Made by a program: the position numbers and the translations under genes
Shown: piece by piece, positions 14,677 to 23,251 of the stretch
How positions within the stretch are numbered: the stretch's first letter is position 1
Layout of the letters: each line of letters starts with the position of its first letter
Notes under the pieces: generated by a model
The model's database searches: none
Seen by the model: the letters and a program-made list of their open reading frames with translations, nothing else
Told to the model about the DNA's origin: nothing
Assembly: GCA_048498995.1 (NCBI GenBank)
Contig: JBEHWX010000089.1
Span: 1-25,015, forward strand
Source of the DNA: JBEHWX01 sp048498995
GTDB lineage: Bacteria > Bacteroidota > Ignavibacteria > OLB7
Direction: 5' to 3'
Length of the DNA stretch: 25,015 nucleotides

Positions 14677-15947
14677 GTTATTCGTCCTTCACTGCATTGC
14701 TGCCGCCGAGCAGCAGGGCAGTCGGTAATTGTGAGAATCCCTGTTCGTCGTGCAGCGAGTTTCTAAGCTGATGCTGGATCGGCCTATAGCGCGCTAGTTG
14801 AACATCGTTGGTCGTTGTCCGGGTACGGATCCCGGTCCGACAGGTTGCTCATTCGATGGTTGCCGGAGGCTTCGCCCCTCCACGAACTCCCCGCTTCGGC
14901 CTTCCCCCTACGCTTGCCGGGAGATCCTCTCCGGTTCCCGGATCCGGTTCCCGAATCGGGTTCCCGAATCGAGCGGCCTCTCTCTACGGAGGAAGACCCG
15001 TCAGCATCAGGCAACTGACACATGCGCCGTGCGCCTTCGCCTCGGACTCTCCCCGGATCCCGGAACGGACACGGCGCCATTCCACGGATATCATGACCAT
15101 CGGTACGCCAGACGTGGCTTCGCGCCAGATGAAGGAGATTTCGGCGATGAGATTCGGCGTTTGAAGGAAACGACGGACGTTGAGACCCCTTAGTCTATTG
15201 CGTCCATCCACCCGAGTCCCGTCGCGGCGATCGTTCGAAATCCTTCGATAGTCGAGGGGAATTCATCCGCTCATCTGCTCGCGCGCCCGTCCCGATCCGC
15301 TATCCGTCTCGTCGTATTCGAACGTCGTTCACCGTCCCGAGTTTATACAACACCGTCCGGTACGATTCCATTCCCGCATCCGTGCCTCATTCAGAGGAGC
15401 CGGGCCGGACGGGACGCCCGATCGACCTGGATTCCCGGCATCCTCGATCGATCGGCCAACCGCCCGAAGAAGCGCGAAATCCGCGATCAATATAGGTATT
15501 CCCTCATACGATCCTGACAACGAACTCGAACCCGCACATTCGATGGCAATCCGCGTGCCTGTCGTCTTCCCGCCATCGAATCTCGAGATTCGGACCGCCT
15601 CCGGCCGCCGTTCGAATGATGCGTCGGTGCCGCTTCGATGATGTCTCGCCACCGCATTCGCGACGCTCCGGAATGCGTCCGCATGGCGCGCGTCGCGGCG
15701 GATGACGTTGGCCCCGCCACCGGCCACGCCACCGGCCGCGCCGTTGGCGGAAATGCCGGTTGCAACGCGCTCGCGTCGGTCATCTCGTACTTCTCCGGCG
15801 CACGGTGATCTCTCCGGCGTGGTGGCGTTCTCGTTGGGAAATCGCGCGCCGCGCGGCGCGCGACCCCCTCGATCTAATGTACGTTCCGGGGGGAACTTGT
15901 CAAGACATTCTTGCAAACGTTCACCGGGAAATTCTCCCCCTGCCGTG
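14677..15947. other. Gene-poor region between clpC and the acyl-CoA dehydrogenase
   Basis: This stretch separates divergent genes. No coding frame has recognisable domains, and no tRNA cloverleaf or conserved RNA was found by eye. It contains the clpC leader (14677-14780), a 13-bp triple repeat (14933-14971), and the upstream region of the acyl-CoA dehydrogenase. Long open frames here are Arg/Pro/Ser-rich, including one that continues antisense to the dehydrogenase. Confidence 0.5.
14933..14971. repeat. 13-bp tandem triplication
   Basis: Three adjacent units GGTTCCCGGATCC, GGTTCCCGAATCG and GGTTCCCGAATCG; the second and third are identical. Short tandem repeat in non-coding DNA with no assigned role. 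Confidence 0.75.
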
Positions 15948-15955
15948 TATCTTTG
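15948..15955 (+). promoter_or_regulatory. TATCTTTG -7 box before acyl-CoA dehydrogenase
   Basis: An exact match to the Bacteroidota -7 consensus TAnnTTTG, 85 bases before the start codon. No clear TTG element lies 17-21 bases upstream, so only the -7 half is supported. Confidence 0.45.
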
Positions 15956-16039
15956 GCGTTTCATGCCGAAACCCTGTAAGTTGCCCGGCTCTATTCCGAC
16001 CAATTCGTTCACAACCAATACATACCTAGGACGCGACAG

Positions 16040-17194
16040 ATGCTTCAGCTTGACCTGACCGAGACTCACGAGATGATCCGTGACACGGCTCGTGAGTTCG
16101 CACAGAATGAGGTTGCGCCGACCGCGATTCATCGCGATATCAACGGCGAGTTTCCGCACGAGGCCGTTCAGAAGATGGGAGAGCTGGGCTTCATGGGAAT
16201 GATGGTCGACCCGGAGTGGGGGGGCGCCGGACTCGACGCGGTCAGCTACGTGATCGCGATGGAGGAGATCTCCAAGGTCGACGCCTCGGTCGGCGTGATC
16301 ATGTCGGTCAACAATTCGCTGGTCTGCTGGGCGCTGGAGACCTACGGCACCGATGAGCAGAAGGAGAAGTATCTGCGTCCGCTGGCCACCGGCCAGAAGC
16401 TCGGCGCCTACTGCCTTTCGGAGCCGGAGGCCGGCTCCGACGCCACCCAGCAGCACACGACCGCTGTCAGGGGAGAGGATGGCGTCTGGGTCTTGAATGG
16501 AACGAAGAACTGGATTACCAACGGCACCACGGCCGATTTCTACCTGGTCTACGCTCAGACCGATCGTAGCAAGGGATACAAGGGGATCAGCTGCTTCATC
16601 GTGGAGAAGGGGATGCCCGGATTCACGCAGGGACTGAAGGAGGACAAGCTCGGCATCCGCTCCAGCGATACCTGCTCCCTCCAGTTCCAGGATGTCCGCC
16701 TCGATCAGGAGCAGATGCTCGGACCGGAGGGACGCGGCTTCAACATCGCGATGGAGACCCTCAACGGCGGGCGCATCGGCATCGCCGCGCAGGCGCTCGG
16801 CATCGCCCAGGGAGCGTTCGAGGCGGCCGTCTCCTACTCCAAGGAGCGCAAGGCGTTCGGCAAGCCGATCTCCGAGCTCCAGGCGATTCAGTTCAAGCTG
16901 GCCGACATGGCCACGAAGATCTCCGCGGCCCGCGAGCTCGTCTTCAACGCCGCCTCCACGAAGGATCGTGGCGAGCGCTACGTGAAGGCCGCCGCCATGG
17001 CCAAGCTGTTCGCCTCCAAGACCGCCGTCGAGGTGGCGCTCGAGGCGGTGCAGGTGCATGGCGGCTACGGCTATGTCCGCGAATACAAGGTGGAGCGCTA
17101 CCTGCGCGATGCCAAGATCACCGAGATCTACGAGGGAACCTCGGAGATCCAGCACATCGTGATCGCGCGCGAGCTGCTGAAGGAGAACGCCTGA
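16040..17194 (+). CDS. Short-chain acyl-CoA dehydrogenase (butyryl-CoA type)
   Basis: A 384-residue FAD enzyme of full family length that oxidises acyl-CoA to trans-2-enoyl-CoA and passes electrons to an electron-transfer flavoprotein. Helical N-terminal domain (1-115), then the flavin-site signature LGAYCLSEPEAGSDA (about 120-135), middle beta domain with WITNGTTADFYLV, and C-terminal helices with KERKAFGKPI, VQVHGGYGYVREY and ITEIYEGTSEIQ. Glu365 in YEGT is in the place of the catalytic base of short- and medium-chain enzymes. Overall it resembles Bcd/SCAD more than long-chain enzymes; the exact substrate is not provable by eye. AGGA lies 10 bases before the ATG. A hairpin follows the gene, so it is probably a single-gene transcript. 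Confidence 0.95.
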   Translation: MLQLDLTETHEMIRDTAREFAQNEVAPTAIHRDINGEFPHEAVQKMGELGFMGMMVDPEWGGAGLDAVSYVIAMEEISKVDASVGVIMSVNNSLVCWALETYGTDEQKEKYLRPLATGQKLGAYCLSEPEAGSDATQQHTTAVRGEDGVWVLNGTKNWITNGTTADFYLVYAQTDRSKGYKGISCFIVEKGMPGFTQGLKEDKLGIRSSDTCSLQFQDVRLDQEQMLGPEGRGFNIAMETLNGGRIGIAAQALGIAQGAFEAAVSYSKERKAFGKPISELQAIQFKLADMATKISAARELVFNAASTKDRGERYVKAAAMAKLFASKTAVEVALEAVQVHGGYGYVREYKVERYLRDAKITEIYEGTSEIQHIVIARELLKENA

Positions 17195-17232
17195 GGCGCC
17201 GCGATCCGATCTTCTCGATGACTGCGATTCGT

Positions 17233-17270
17233 GGGGGTGGGCCGGGTCCGGTCCGCCCCCGCGCGTTTTC
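17233..17270 (+). terminator. Intrinsic terminator after acyl-CoA dehydrogenase
   Basis: An 11-bp stem with two G-U pairs (17233-17243 with 17250-17260, six-base loop) is followed by GCGCGTTTT. It lies 38 bases past the stop codon. Confidence 0.7.
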
Positions 17271-17384
17271 AACCGACATGGCGGTCGCGGTGTCGGCTTG
17301 GCGTGATTTTTTACCTGTTCGCCCACGATCCGGACCGGCAAGTTCCCCGGTGCTCCCCGCGATCGGGGGCGCCGGCTCGACCGC

Positions 17385-19064
17385 GTGAAACGATTCCCGC
17401 TCCATATCGCCCTGCTTCTGCTGCTGCTGGCGCTTCCGGCCCGGCGCGCCGCCGCGCAGCCGGCCGGCCCGGCCACGCCGATCATCCTCGAGCACGCCGA
17501 CATGATCATCGGCCGCGTGGAGGGGGGAGAGGAGGTGAACGATTTCGTCGGCAACGTGGCGATCACGCAGGGGGCCACACGGATCGTCGCCGATCGCGCG
17601 GTGCTCTACCGGCTGGCCAACCGCGCCGTGTTCACCGGCAACGTGGTGATCACGCAGCCGAACATGAAGATGTCCACGACGCATGCCGAGTACGACGGGC
17701 TCACGAAAGTTGCCAGCGCCTCCAACGGCGTCCGCCTGGAGGAGTCGGGGGCGGTGATGGATGCCGCCTCCGGCGAGTACAACCTCGGCCTGCGCACCGC
17801 CTACTTCCGCGGCGGCGTCAGGCTGCGCGATACCAGCGCCACCCTCAAGGCCAGCTACGGCGAGTATTACCAGGACGAGCGCCGGGCGCAGTTCCATGGC
17901 GGCGTCACCGTCGAGAGCGACTCCGGGCTCCTGGTGGCCAACGATCTCACCTACTGGCGCGACTCCCGCGAGGCCTACGCGGTCGGTAACGTGGTGCTCA
18001 CGCCGAAATACTACGACGCGCGGATGAGCGGCGACACGCTGCACGACTATCCCTCGCGTCGCTACACGCTCGTGGTGGGGCATCCGCGGCTGGTGCAGAT
18101 CGACACCGTGGACCGGGTCGACTCCGCCGGCAACGTCAGCCGCGACACGACCGTGATCACCGCTCGGAAGATGGAGGCCTTCAGGGCCGATCGGAAGGAA
18201 TACGTCGGCACCGACAGCGTCAGGCTTCGGCGTGGCGAGCTCACCGCGCTGGCGGCGTTCGGACGCTATCTTCCGGACGACGAGATCATCGCGCTCGGGC
18301 CGGGCATTCGCCGCGCGATATCCGACGCCTCCGCATCGTCGCGCGATTCGCTCCGCCCCGATTCGGCGCGGGGACCCGCTCCCGGCCTTCCTCCCGGTGG
18401 ATCGCCATCCGGCGGACCTCCATCCGGTGGAACGCCCCCGGCCGACAGCGCCGCTCGACCTGACGCGGTGGCCGGCGTGACGCCAGTGGAGCGGAGCCGG
18501 GTGGGGAGCTATCCGGTGATCTGGTACGACAAGTCGCAGTTGACCGGCGACACCGTCACCGTGTTCCTGCAGAAGAAGAAGCTCCGGACCATCGATGTTC
18601 TCGGCAACGGCTTCGCCATCTCGAAGGGGAAGCTGGAGGGGCGCTTCGATCAGCTGGCCGGCACGCGGATCATCTTTCAGGTTCGTGAGGACACGATCCG
18701 TCAGGTGCGCTCGGAGGGACTCGCATCGAGCATCAATTTCATGTATGATTCGGATCGGCCGAACGGCGTCAACCGTACCTCCGGGGATACGATCGACGTG
18801 GGCTTCGAGGGGGGAGAAGCCTCCCGCATCCGGGTCTACGGCAAGCGCTCCCCCTCCGAGGGAGAGTATTTCCCCGAGCCGAACGTGGCCGGACAGGAGG
18901 GGATCTACAGGCTCACCGGCTTCGTCTGGATCGAGCGGGATCTGACGGCCGACACGCTCGGAGGCTCGCTTCCGTCCGCTTCCCGACCCGATCAGAAGGG
19001 GGGATCATCGAAGGAGGAGAAGAAGGGGAACGGGGGGAGCAGCTTCGGCTCCCGTCCACGCTGA
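17385..19064 (+). CDS. OstA/LptA-like envelope protein
   Basis: A 559-residue exported protein with a GTG start at 17385. The signal peptide MKRFPLHIALLLLLLALPA ends near AAA|QPA. Residues 33-250 form the repeated beta-strand pattern of the OstA/LptA domain (VNDFVGNVAITQGATRIVADRAVLY, AVFTGNVVITQPNMKMSTTHAEY, AQFHGGVTVESDSGLLVANDLTYW, EAYAVGNVVLT). That fold carries lipopolysaccharide across the periplasm in LptA, LptC and LptD. A Pro/Gly/Ser/Ala-rich insert (about 320-365) separates a second strand-rich part (VTVFLQKKKLRTIDVLGNGFAI...). The tail is Gly/Ser/Lys-rich. It lacks the LptD barrel and is far longer than LptA, so it is either an LptA-like bridge with two halves or an FCB-specific OstA protein. 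No Shine-Dalgarno is evident before the GTG. Confidence 0.82.
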   Translation: MKRFPLHIALLLLLLALPARRAAAQPAGPATPIILEHADMIIGRVEGGEEVNDFVGNVAITQGATRIVADRAVLYRLANRAVFTGNVVITQPNMKMSTTHAEYDGLTKVASASNGVRLEESGAVMDAASGEYNLGLRTAYFRGGVRLRDTSATLKASYGEYYQDERRAQFHGGVTVESDSGLLVANDLTYWRDSREAYAVGNVVLTPKYYDARMSGDTLHDYPSRRYTLVVGHPRLVQIDTVDRVDSAGNVSRDTTVITARKMEAFRADRKEYVGTDSVRLRRGELTALAAFGRYLPDDEIIALGPGIRRAISDASASSRDSLRPDSARGPAPGLPPGGSPSGGPPSGGTPPADSAARPDAVAGVTPVERSRVGSYPVIWYDKSQLTGDTVTVFLQKKKLRTIDVLGNGFAISKGKLEGRFDQLAGTRIIFQVREDTIRQVRSEGLASSINFMYDSDRPNGVNRTSGDTIDVGFEGGEASRIRVYGKRSPSEGEYFPEPNVAGQEGIYRLTGFVWIERDLTADTLGGSLPSASRPDQKGGSSKEEKKGNGGSSFGSRPR

Positions 19065-19147
19065 GCCGGCGGCGATCATCGTCGCCCGCGCTCCTCATCG
19101 CACGTCAACAGCCTTTGCAGTTGCTCAGTACCGTCGCGCTCCGTTTC

Positions 19148-19924
19148 ATGGCGCCGGCCGCCGCGCGGCGACCGGAATGTTCCTGGCCGCTCCGCCTGCT
19201 CGGCGCGGCGGGAGGGACCGTTCCCGCGCGTCGAGGCGTCGCGCTCCTCGGGCTGCTCCTGTTGATGATGCTCGCGCTCCTTTCCGGCGCCTCGGCGCAG
19301 ACCGGTGGGGATGTGCCGGCCGAGAAGGGGGCACGCGATACGATCCGTCTTCCGGTGCCGGGGCGTCTGATCTACATCCCGTTCGAGGATTCCACCGGCA
19401 TTCCGGTCGATCCTCTCGTCCGTTTCGGTGATGCGTTCCGACGCGACAGCGCCGCGTGGCGTGCATTCGTCGACAGTCTCGAGCGCTCGCCGGACGCGGC
19501 GATGCGACGGAATCTGACCATCCTTCCCCAGGAGTGGATGCCCTCGGCGATCGACCGGATGCGGCACCAGGAGGATATCGACCGGGCGCTCGACAAGGAT
19601 TTCATCGGCCCCAAGGGGGTGACCCGCGTCCCGCTGGTTTCGATCCCGACCGCGTCGATCGGCAGGATGCTCGGCCTGGTGGAGGATGTGACTCCCAAGA
19701 TCTCCTACACCGTTCCGAACACCGTCGAGGTGTCGGTGAAGGTGTACAACCTGTCGGCGCAGCTCGTCTCCTCCGTGGTCGACGGCGTGCAGCGCCCCGG
19801 CGTCTACAGCTTCGACTGGAACATGCTCGGGATGGATGGCCGGCGCGTCCCATCCGGCGATTACGTGGCCGAGGTGCTGGTCGGGAGGCGTCTGGTGCTC
19901 CGGAAGCGGATCGAGGTGCCGTAG
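19148..19924 (+). CDS. Secreted protein with C-terminal FlgD-like Ig domain
   Basis: A protein of 258 residues from the ATG at 19148; a TTG at 19115 would add 11 residues. A hydrophobic stretch VALLGLLLLMMLALLSGASA|Q ends about residue 55, which gives an unusually long n-region, so the signal peptide may be atypical or the start misjudged. The middle (about 70-175) has no recognised domain; it is helical-looking and rich in charged residues (SAIDRMRHQEDIDRALD). The last 80 residues match the FlgD-type Ig fold common at C-termini of FCB secreted proteins: ISYTVPNTVEVSVKVYNL, GVYSFDWNMLGMDGRRVPSG and DYVAEVLVGRR. It follows the OstA-like gene by 84 bp and may be co-transcribed with it. A surface or periplasmic role is likely; the specific function is unknown. 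Confidence 0.78.
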   Translation: MAPAAARRPECSWPLRLLGAAGGTVPARRGVALLGLLLLMMLALLSGASAQTGGDVPAEKGARDTIRLPVPGRLIYIPFEDSTGIPVDPLVRFGDAFRRDSAAWRAFVDSLERSPDAAMRRNLTILPQEWMPSAIDRMRHQEDIDRALDKDFIGPKGVTRVPLVSIPTASIGRMLGLVEDVTPKISYTVPNTVEVSVKVYNLSAQLVSSVVDGVQRPGVYSFDWNMLGMDGRRVPSGDYVAEVLVGRRLVLRKRIEVP

Positions 19925-20075
19925 GGCCGAGGTGCCGTAGGGCCGGGGTGCCGTGGCGGCCGAGCCTCGCTGATCTCGGGCGCCGAGCGTAGTTTTGCGA
20001 TCTCCGACCCGCCTCGCCATAATCACGGCGGGGCTTTCCCGTCATTGAGGGACATTGAACAGAATTGAGAGAAGT

Positions 20076-21098
20076 ATGAAGATCGGACCGATTGAAGTCG
20101 AACAGGGGCTGCTTCTTGCGCCGATGGAGGATGTGACCGATCCGCCGTTCCGGAGGATCTGCAAACAGCTCGGCGCGGACATCGTCTACACGGAGTTCAT
20201 CTCCAGCGAGGGACTGATCCGCGACGCGCGGCGCTCCAACCAGAAGCTGACCCTCTACGACGATGAGCGCCCCGTCTCGATCCAGATCTTCGGCGGCAAT
20301 GTCGACGTGATGGCCGAGGCCGCGCGCATCGCCGAGGCAGCCGGCCCCGATTTCCTCGATATCAACTGCGGCTGCTGGGTGAAGAACGTGGTGGCGCGCA
20401 ACGCCGGCGCGGCGCTCCTGAAGGACCTGCCGGCCATGCGCCTGCTGGCCAAGACAGTTGTCGATTCCGTCTCGATGCCGGTGACCCTCAAGACCCGTCT
20501 CGGCTGGGATCGGAGCTCGATCCGGATCGTCGAGGTGGCGCAGATGGTGGAGGATGTCGGCATCCAGGCGCTGGCGATCCACTGCCGCACCCGCGATCAG
20601 GGACACGAGGGAATCGCCTCCTGGGAGTATATCGAGCAGGTGAAGAAGGCGGTCTCGATCCCGGTGATCCTGAACGGCGACGTCAAGACGCCGCAGGATG
20701 TGAAGCGGGCCTTCGAAACCGGCGCCGACGCGGTGATGATCGGCCGCGCGGCGATCGCCAACCCCTGGATCTTCATGCAGGCCAAGCGCTACATGGCCAC
20801 CGGCGAGCTGCCGGAGGAGCGTCCGCTCGAGGAGCGGCTCCGCGTGGCGCTGGAGCACCTGCGGATGTCGATCGAGTACAAGGGGCCGAAGTACGGCGTG
20901 ATGGAGTTCCGGAAGTACTGGGGCGGCTACCTCCACTCGATGCCCCTGGCGACCGCCGTCAGAAAGGATCTGGTGACCATCCTCGAGATCGAGGATATCC
21001 ATCGCAGGATCGACCGCTATCGCGAGGAGGTCGACGAGTTCCTCCGGCAGCGTGAGGAGTGGCGCGTCGAGCCGCAGGAGGAAGCGACGGTCGCCTGA
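20076..21098 (+). CDS. dusB: tRNA-dihydrouridine synthase, DusB type
   Basis: A 340-residue FMN enzyme that reduces uridine to dihydrouridine in tRNA D-loops. N-terminal TIM barrel: LLLAPMEDVTDPPFRRICKQLGADIVYTEFIS (13-44), VSIQIFGG (67-74), DFLDINCGCWVKNVVARNAGAALL (92-115), VTLKTRLGW, IHCRTRDQGHEG, ILNGDVKTPQD and GADAVMIGRAAIANPWIF, the last being the FMN phosphate site. C-terminal helical domain from about 235. Cys100 is in the place of the catalytic Cys of NxGCP, but the usual Pro is replaced by Trp (GCWVK). The ATG at 20076 is preferred over an in-frame TTG at 20055 because it aligns with family starts and follows GAGAGAAG. A TTTTG at 19993 and TAATCA at 20020 are weak promoter candidates. 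Confidence 0.95.
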   Translation: MKIGPIEVEQGLLLAPMEDVTDPPFRRICKQLGADIVYTEFISSEGLIRDARRSNQKLTLYDDERPVSIQIFGGNVDVMAEAARIAEAAGPDFLDINCGCWVKNVVARNAGAALLKDLPAMRLLAKTVVDSVSMPVTLKTRLGWDRSSIRIVEVAQMVEDVGIQALAIHCRTRDQGHEGIASWEYIEQVKKAVSIPVILNGDVKTPQDVKRAFETGADAVMIGRAAIANPWIFMQAKRYMATGELPEERPLEERLRVALEHLRMSIEYKGPKYGVMEFRKYWGGYLHSMPLATAVRKDLVTILEIEDIHRRIDRYREEVDEFLRQREEWRVEPQEEATVA

Positions 21099-21168
21099 GC
21101 GATGGTCGCCCGAAGGAGCGGGGCCGGAGAATCGGATTCCGGGATATCGGGTGATGAATGATGCATCG

Positions 21169-21202
21169 GACGGGCATCGGCGAGTGGTCGCCGATGCCCG
21201 TC
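21169..21202 (+). terminator. Hairpin terminator after dusB
   Basis: A perfect 15-bp stem (21169-21183 with 21188-21202, four-base loop) 70 bases after the dusB stop and 88 bases before the next gene. Only scattered T residues follow. Confidence 0.65.
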
Positions 21203-21277
21203 GTCGTTGATGCCCCTCACGGACGTGGCCACGGGATCTCCGCTTGCCCCGCGTACAAGCCCGCCGGATGGCGTTGG

Positions 21278-21284
21278 TATATTG
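21278..21284 (+). promoter_or_regulatory. TATATTG -7 box adjoining the mtnN start codon
   Basis: TATATTG lies only five bases before the ATG at 21290 (TATATTGCGCCCATGAAC). If this is the -7 element, transcription would begin at or next to the A of ATG, giving a leaderless mRNA. No Shine-Dalgarno is present, consistent with that reading. No TTG lies at the proper spacing upstream. Confidence 0.4.
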
Positions 21285-21289
21285 CGCCC

Positions 21290-22120
21290 ATGAACGTGAC
21301 CGACCAGCAGACCAACGCCGCGCGCCGCCCGATCGGCGTGATGAGCGCCATGACAGAAGAGATCGCCGCCCTCATCGCCAACATCCACGATCTGGTGGCG
21401 ATCCACGAGCGGGGGATGCGGACCTATTACCGCGGGCATCTCTGGGGACGTCCCGCCGTGCTCGTCTACTCCCGCTGGGGGAAGGTGGCCGCGGCTACCA
21501 CGGCCACCTGTCTTATCACGGAGTTCGACGTCGAGGAGATCGTCTTCACCGGCGTCGCCGGCGGGGTGGCGCCGGGGGTGCGCGTGGGAGACGTGGTGAT
21601 CGGTGGCGAGCTGGTACAGCACGACATGGACGCGCGTCCCCTCTATCCGCGGCACGAGATACCGCTCCTCGGCCGCTCCATTTTCCCGACCGATCCTCTC
21701 CATCGCGCGGCCGCGGCGGCCGCGGCGCGCAGCTTCCTCGATGAGGAGATGCCCTCGGCGATCGATACGCCGACCCGCGCGGAGTTCGCCCTCGACGCTC
21801 CCCGGGTGCACGTGGGGATGATCGCCAGCGGCGACAAGTTCTTCAGCAGCCGCGCCGACGTCGACGGGCTTCTCGGACATCTGCCGTCGGTGCTCTGCGT
21901 GGAGATGGAGGGGGCCGCGGTGGCGCAGGTCTGCCACGAGTACGGCGTCCCCTGCACCGTGATCCGGACCATCTCCGATGCCGCCGACGAGGGGGCGCCG
22001 ATCGATTTCCCGACCTTCATCGCCCGCGTCGCCAGCACGTATTCCAACGGCATCATTCACCGGATGATCGTCGCCGAGAGTGCCCAGCGGGCGGATTCCG
22101 TCCCCTCCGAGCGGCCGTAA
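21290..22120 (+). CDS. mtnN: 5'-methylthioadenosine/S-adenosylhomocysteine nucleosidase
   Basis: A 276-residue nucleoside phosphorylase-fold enzyme that cleaves adenine from methylthioadenosine and S-adenosylhomocysteine, recycling by-products of SAM use. Key sites: IGVMSAMTEEI with Glu24 matching catalytic Glu12 of the E. coli enzyme; FTGVAGGVAPGVRVGDVVIG; ASGDKFF; CVEMEGAAVAQVC, holding the ribose-binding Glu; and TISDAADE, whose Asp matches Asp197. It is about 40 residues longer than E. coli MtnN because of a 15-residue N-terminal extension and an Ala/Arg-rich insertion near 140-165 (HRAAAAAAARSF). The ATG at 21290 is chosen by the motif position; there is no Shine-Dalgarno and a TATATTG box abuts the start. 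Confidence 0.94.
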   Translation: MNVTDQQTNAARRPIGVMSAMTEEIAALIANIHDLVAIHERGMRTYYRGHLWGRPAVLVYSRWGKVAAATTATCLITEFDVEEIVFTGVAGGVAPGVRVGDVVIGGELVQHDMDARPLYPRHEIPLLGRSIFPTDPLHRAAAAAAARSFLDEEMPSAIDTPTRAEFALDAPRVHVGMIASGDKFFSSRADVDGLLGHLPSVLCVEMEGAAVAQVCHEYGVPCTVIRTISDAADEGAPIDFPTFIARVASTYSNGIIHRMIVAESAQRADSVPSERP

Positions 22121-22154
22121 CGCCCACTTCGGACTCGCGTGAGCCGGTGAACGT

Positions 22155-22179
22155 GGAGCGCTCCATCATGTGGCGCTCC
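22155..22179 (+). terminator. Short hairpin between mtnN and GNAT gene
   Basis: A 7-bp stem, GGAGCGC (22155-22161) with GCGCTCC (22173-22179), 34 bases after mtnN. A weak terminator candidate. Confidence 0.35.
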
Positions 22180-22213
22180 GAATCTTCCCAACCGATTCCG
22201 GTCGACACCCCTC

Positions 22214-23071
22214 ATGAGACTTGAGCGCCACGATGATCCCGCCCGGTTCCTGGAGCACGCGCGTCCCTTTCTCGAAGCCTCGGAGGCGGCCAACTGCCTG
22301 ATCATCGGGATCGCCGGCACGCTGGCCCGCCATCCGGACGATGCCGCCGGCGCGTACCTGGCGACCGTCAGCGACGGCGGGAGCGTGGTGGGGGCGGCGC
22401 TGATGACTCCTCCGCGCAACCTGATCGCTTCGGCGATGCCGGCGGCGGCGGTCGAATCCCTGGTGGAGGATCTGCTCGCCTCGGATATCCCGGTGCCCGG
22501 CCTGCTGGCGCCGGAGGCCACGGCCGCGCTCCTGACCTCCGCCTGGACCCGGCGAACCGGCCAGACGTGGTCGCTCAGGATGCGGCAGCGGACGCATCAG
22601 CTCGACCGTCCGGAGCCGATCCCGTCGGTCAGCGGAAGCTTCCGGCGGGCCGAGCCGGAGGATCTTCCCCTGCTGATCGACTGGGCGCATGGATTTCTGC
22701 GGGATATTCCCACGCTCGAGGATGCTCCGGAGGAGATGGAGATGATGGTAAGGACGGGGGTGGCCGAGGGGCGGTACTATCTCTGGTGCGATCCGGAGCC
22801 GGTGACGATGGCGGCCTGGGGAGGAGGAACGTGGCGTGGCGCGCGGATCTATCACGTCTATACGCCGGCCGAGCTCCGGAGGCGGGGATATGCCACCGCC
22901 TGCGTCGCGGCGCTGACGGAGCATCTGCTGGCGACCGGCAACAGCTTCTGCTTCCTGAACACCGATCTCTCCAACCCGACGAGCAACGCCATCTACGCGC
23001 GCATCGGCTACCGGCCGGTCTGCGACAGCGAGTACCATCGTCGTGAGGGAGAGGGTCGGGCGGGGATGTGA
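22214..23071 (+). CDS. GNAT-family acetyltransferase (two-lobed)
   Basis: A 285-residue protein with the catalytic GNAT lobe in its C-terminal half: GSFRRAEPEDLPLLIDWAHGF (about 140-160), a degenerate core strand region ARIYHVYTPAELRRRGYATACVAALTEHLL carrying the acetyl-CoA loop RRRGYATA, and FCFLNTDLSNPTSNAIYARIGYRPV, the usual C-terminal motif. The first 120 residues (LERHDDPARFLEHARPFLEASEAANCLIIGI) match the N-terminal part of a small group of bacterial predicted acetyltransferases rather than a second active GNAT site. The substrate cannot be named. It is unrelated in detail to the GNAT gene of the collar locus. The ATG at 22214 has no strong Shine-Dalgarno. A separate unit or the second gene of an mtnN transcript are both possible. 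Confidence 0.85.
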   Translation: MRLERHDDPARFLEHARPFLEASEAANCLIIGIAGTLARHPDDAAGAYLATVSDGGSVVGAALMTPPRNLIASAMPAAAVESLVEDLLASDIPVPGLLAPEATAALLTSAWTRRTGQTWSLRMRQRTHQLDRPEPIPSVSGSFRRAEPEDLPLLIDWAHGFLRDIPTLEDAPEEMEMMVRTGVAEGRYYLWCDPEPVTMAAWGGGTWRGARIYHVYTPAELRRRGYATACVAALTEHLLATGNSFCFLNTDLSNPTSNAIYARIGYRPVCDSEYHRREGEGRAGM

Positions 23072-23097
23072 ATCATCGGAGAAGATGCTCCGGCCAC

Positions 23098-23128
23098 TTG
23101 CGCGTCGGCGCGTCGTGGCGATATCTTC
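23098..23128 (+). promoter_or_regulatory. Candidate promoter of the peroxiredoxin gene
   Basis: TTG (23098-23100) and TATCTTC (23122-23128) are 21 bases apart and resemble the FCB -33/-7 pair. The leader to the ATG at 23252 would be about 115 bases. Confidence 0.4.
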
Positions 23129-23251
23129 GCGACACTGTTTCCATGAACCACACGTCGCAGCGCGCTGATCCCCCCTCACACCAAGCTGGCCGGTGCCGCC
23201 CGACGGAACTCAAGCGTCGACTTCTTCCATCATATATCAGGAGAGATCGCA

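Noticed and set aside
11914..14766. 950-codon open frame on the plus strand
   Set aside because: It runs antisense over the whole of clpC, in the phase where GC-rich codons seldom make stops. It has no domain, and clpC itself is unmistakable.
14677..16039. tRNA gene suggested by GGTTC-like words
   Set aside because: The GGTTCCCG words belong to a 13-bp tandem repeat, and no acceptor, D or anticodon stems could be assembled around them.
15329..17578. 749-codon open frame on the minus strand
   Set aside because: Mostly antisense to the acyl-CoA dehydrogenase; the rest is low-complexity Arg/Ser/Pro. No recognisable domain or ribosome site.
19602..21002. 466-codon open frame on the minus strand
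   Set aside because: Antisense to the FlgD-Ig protein and dusB, both of which have clear family motifs on the plus strand.
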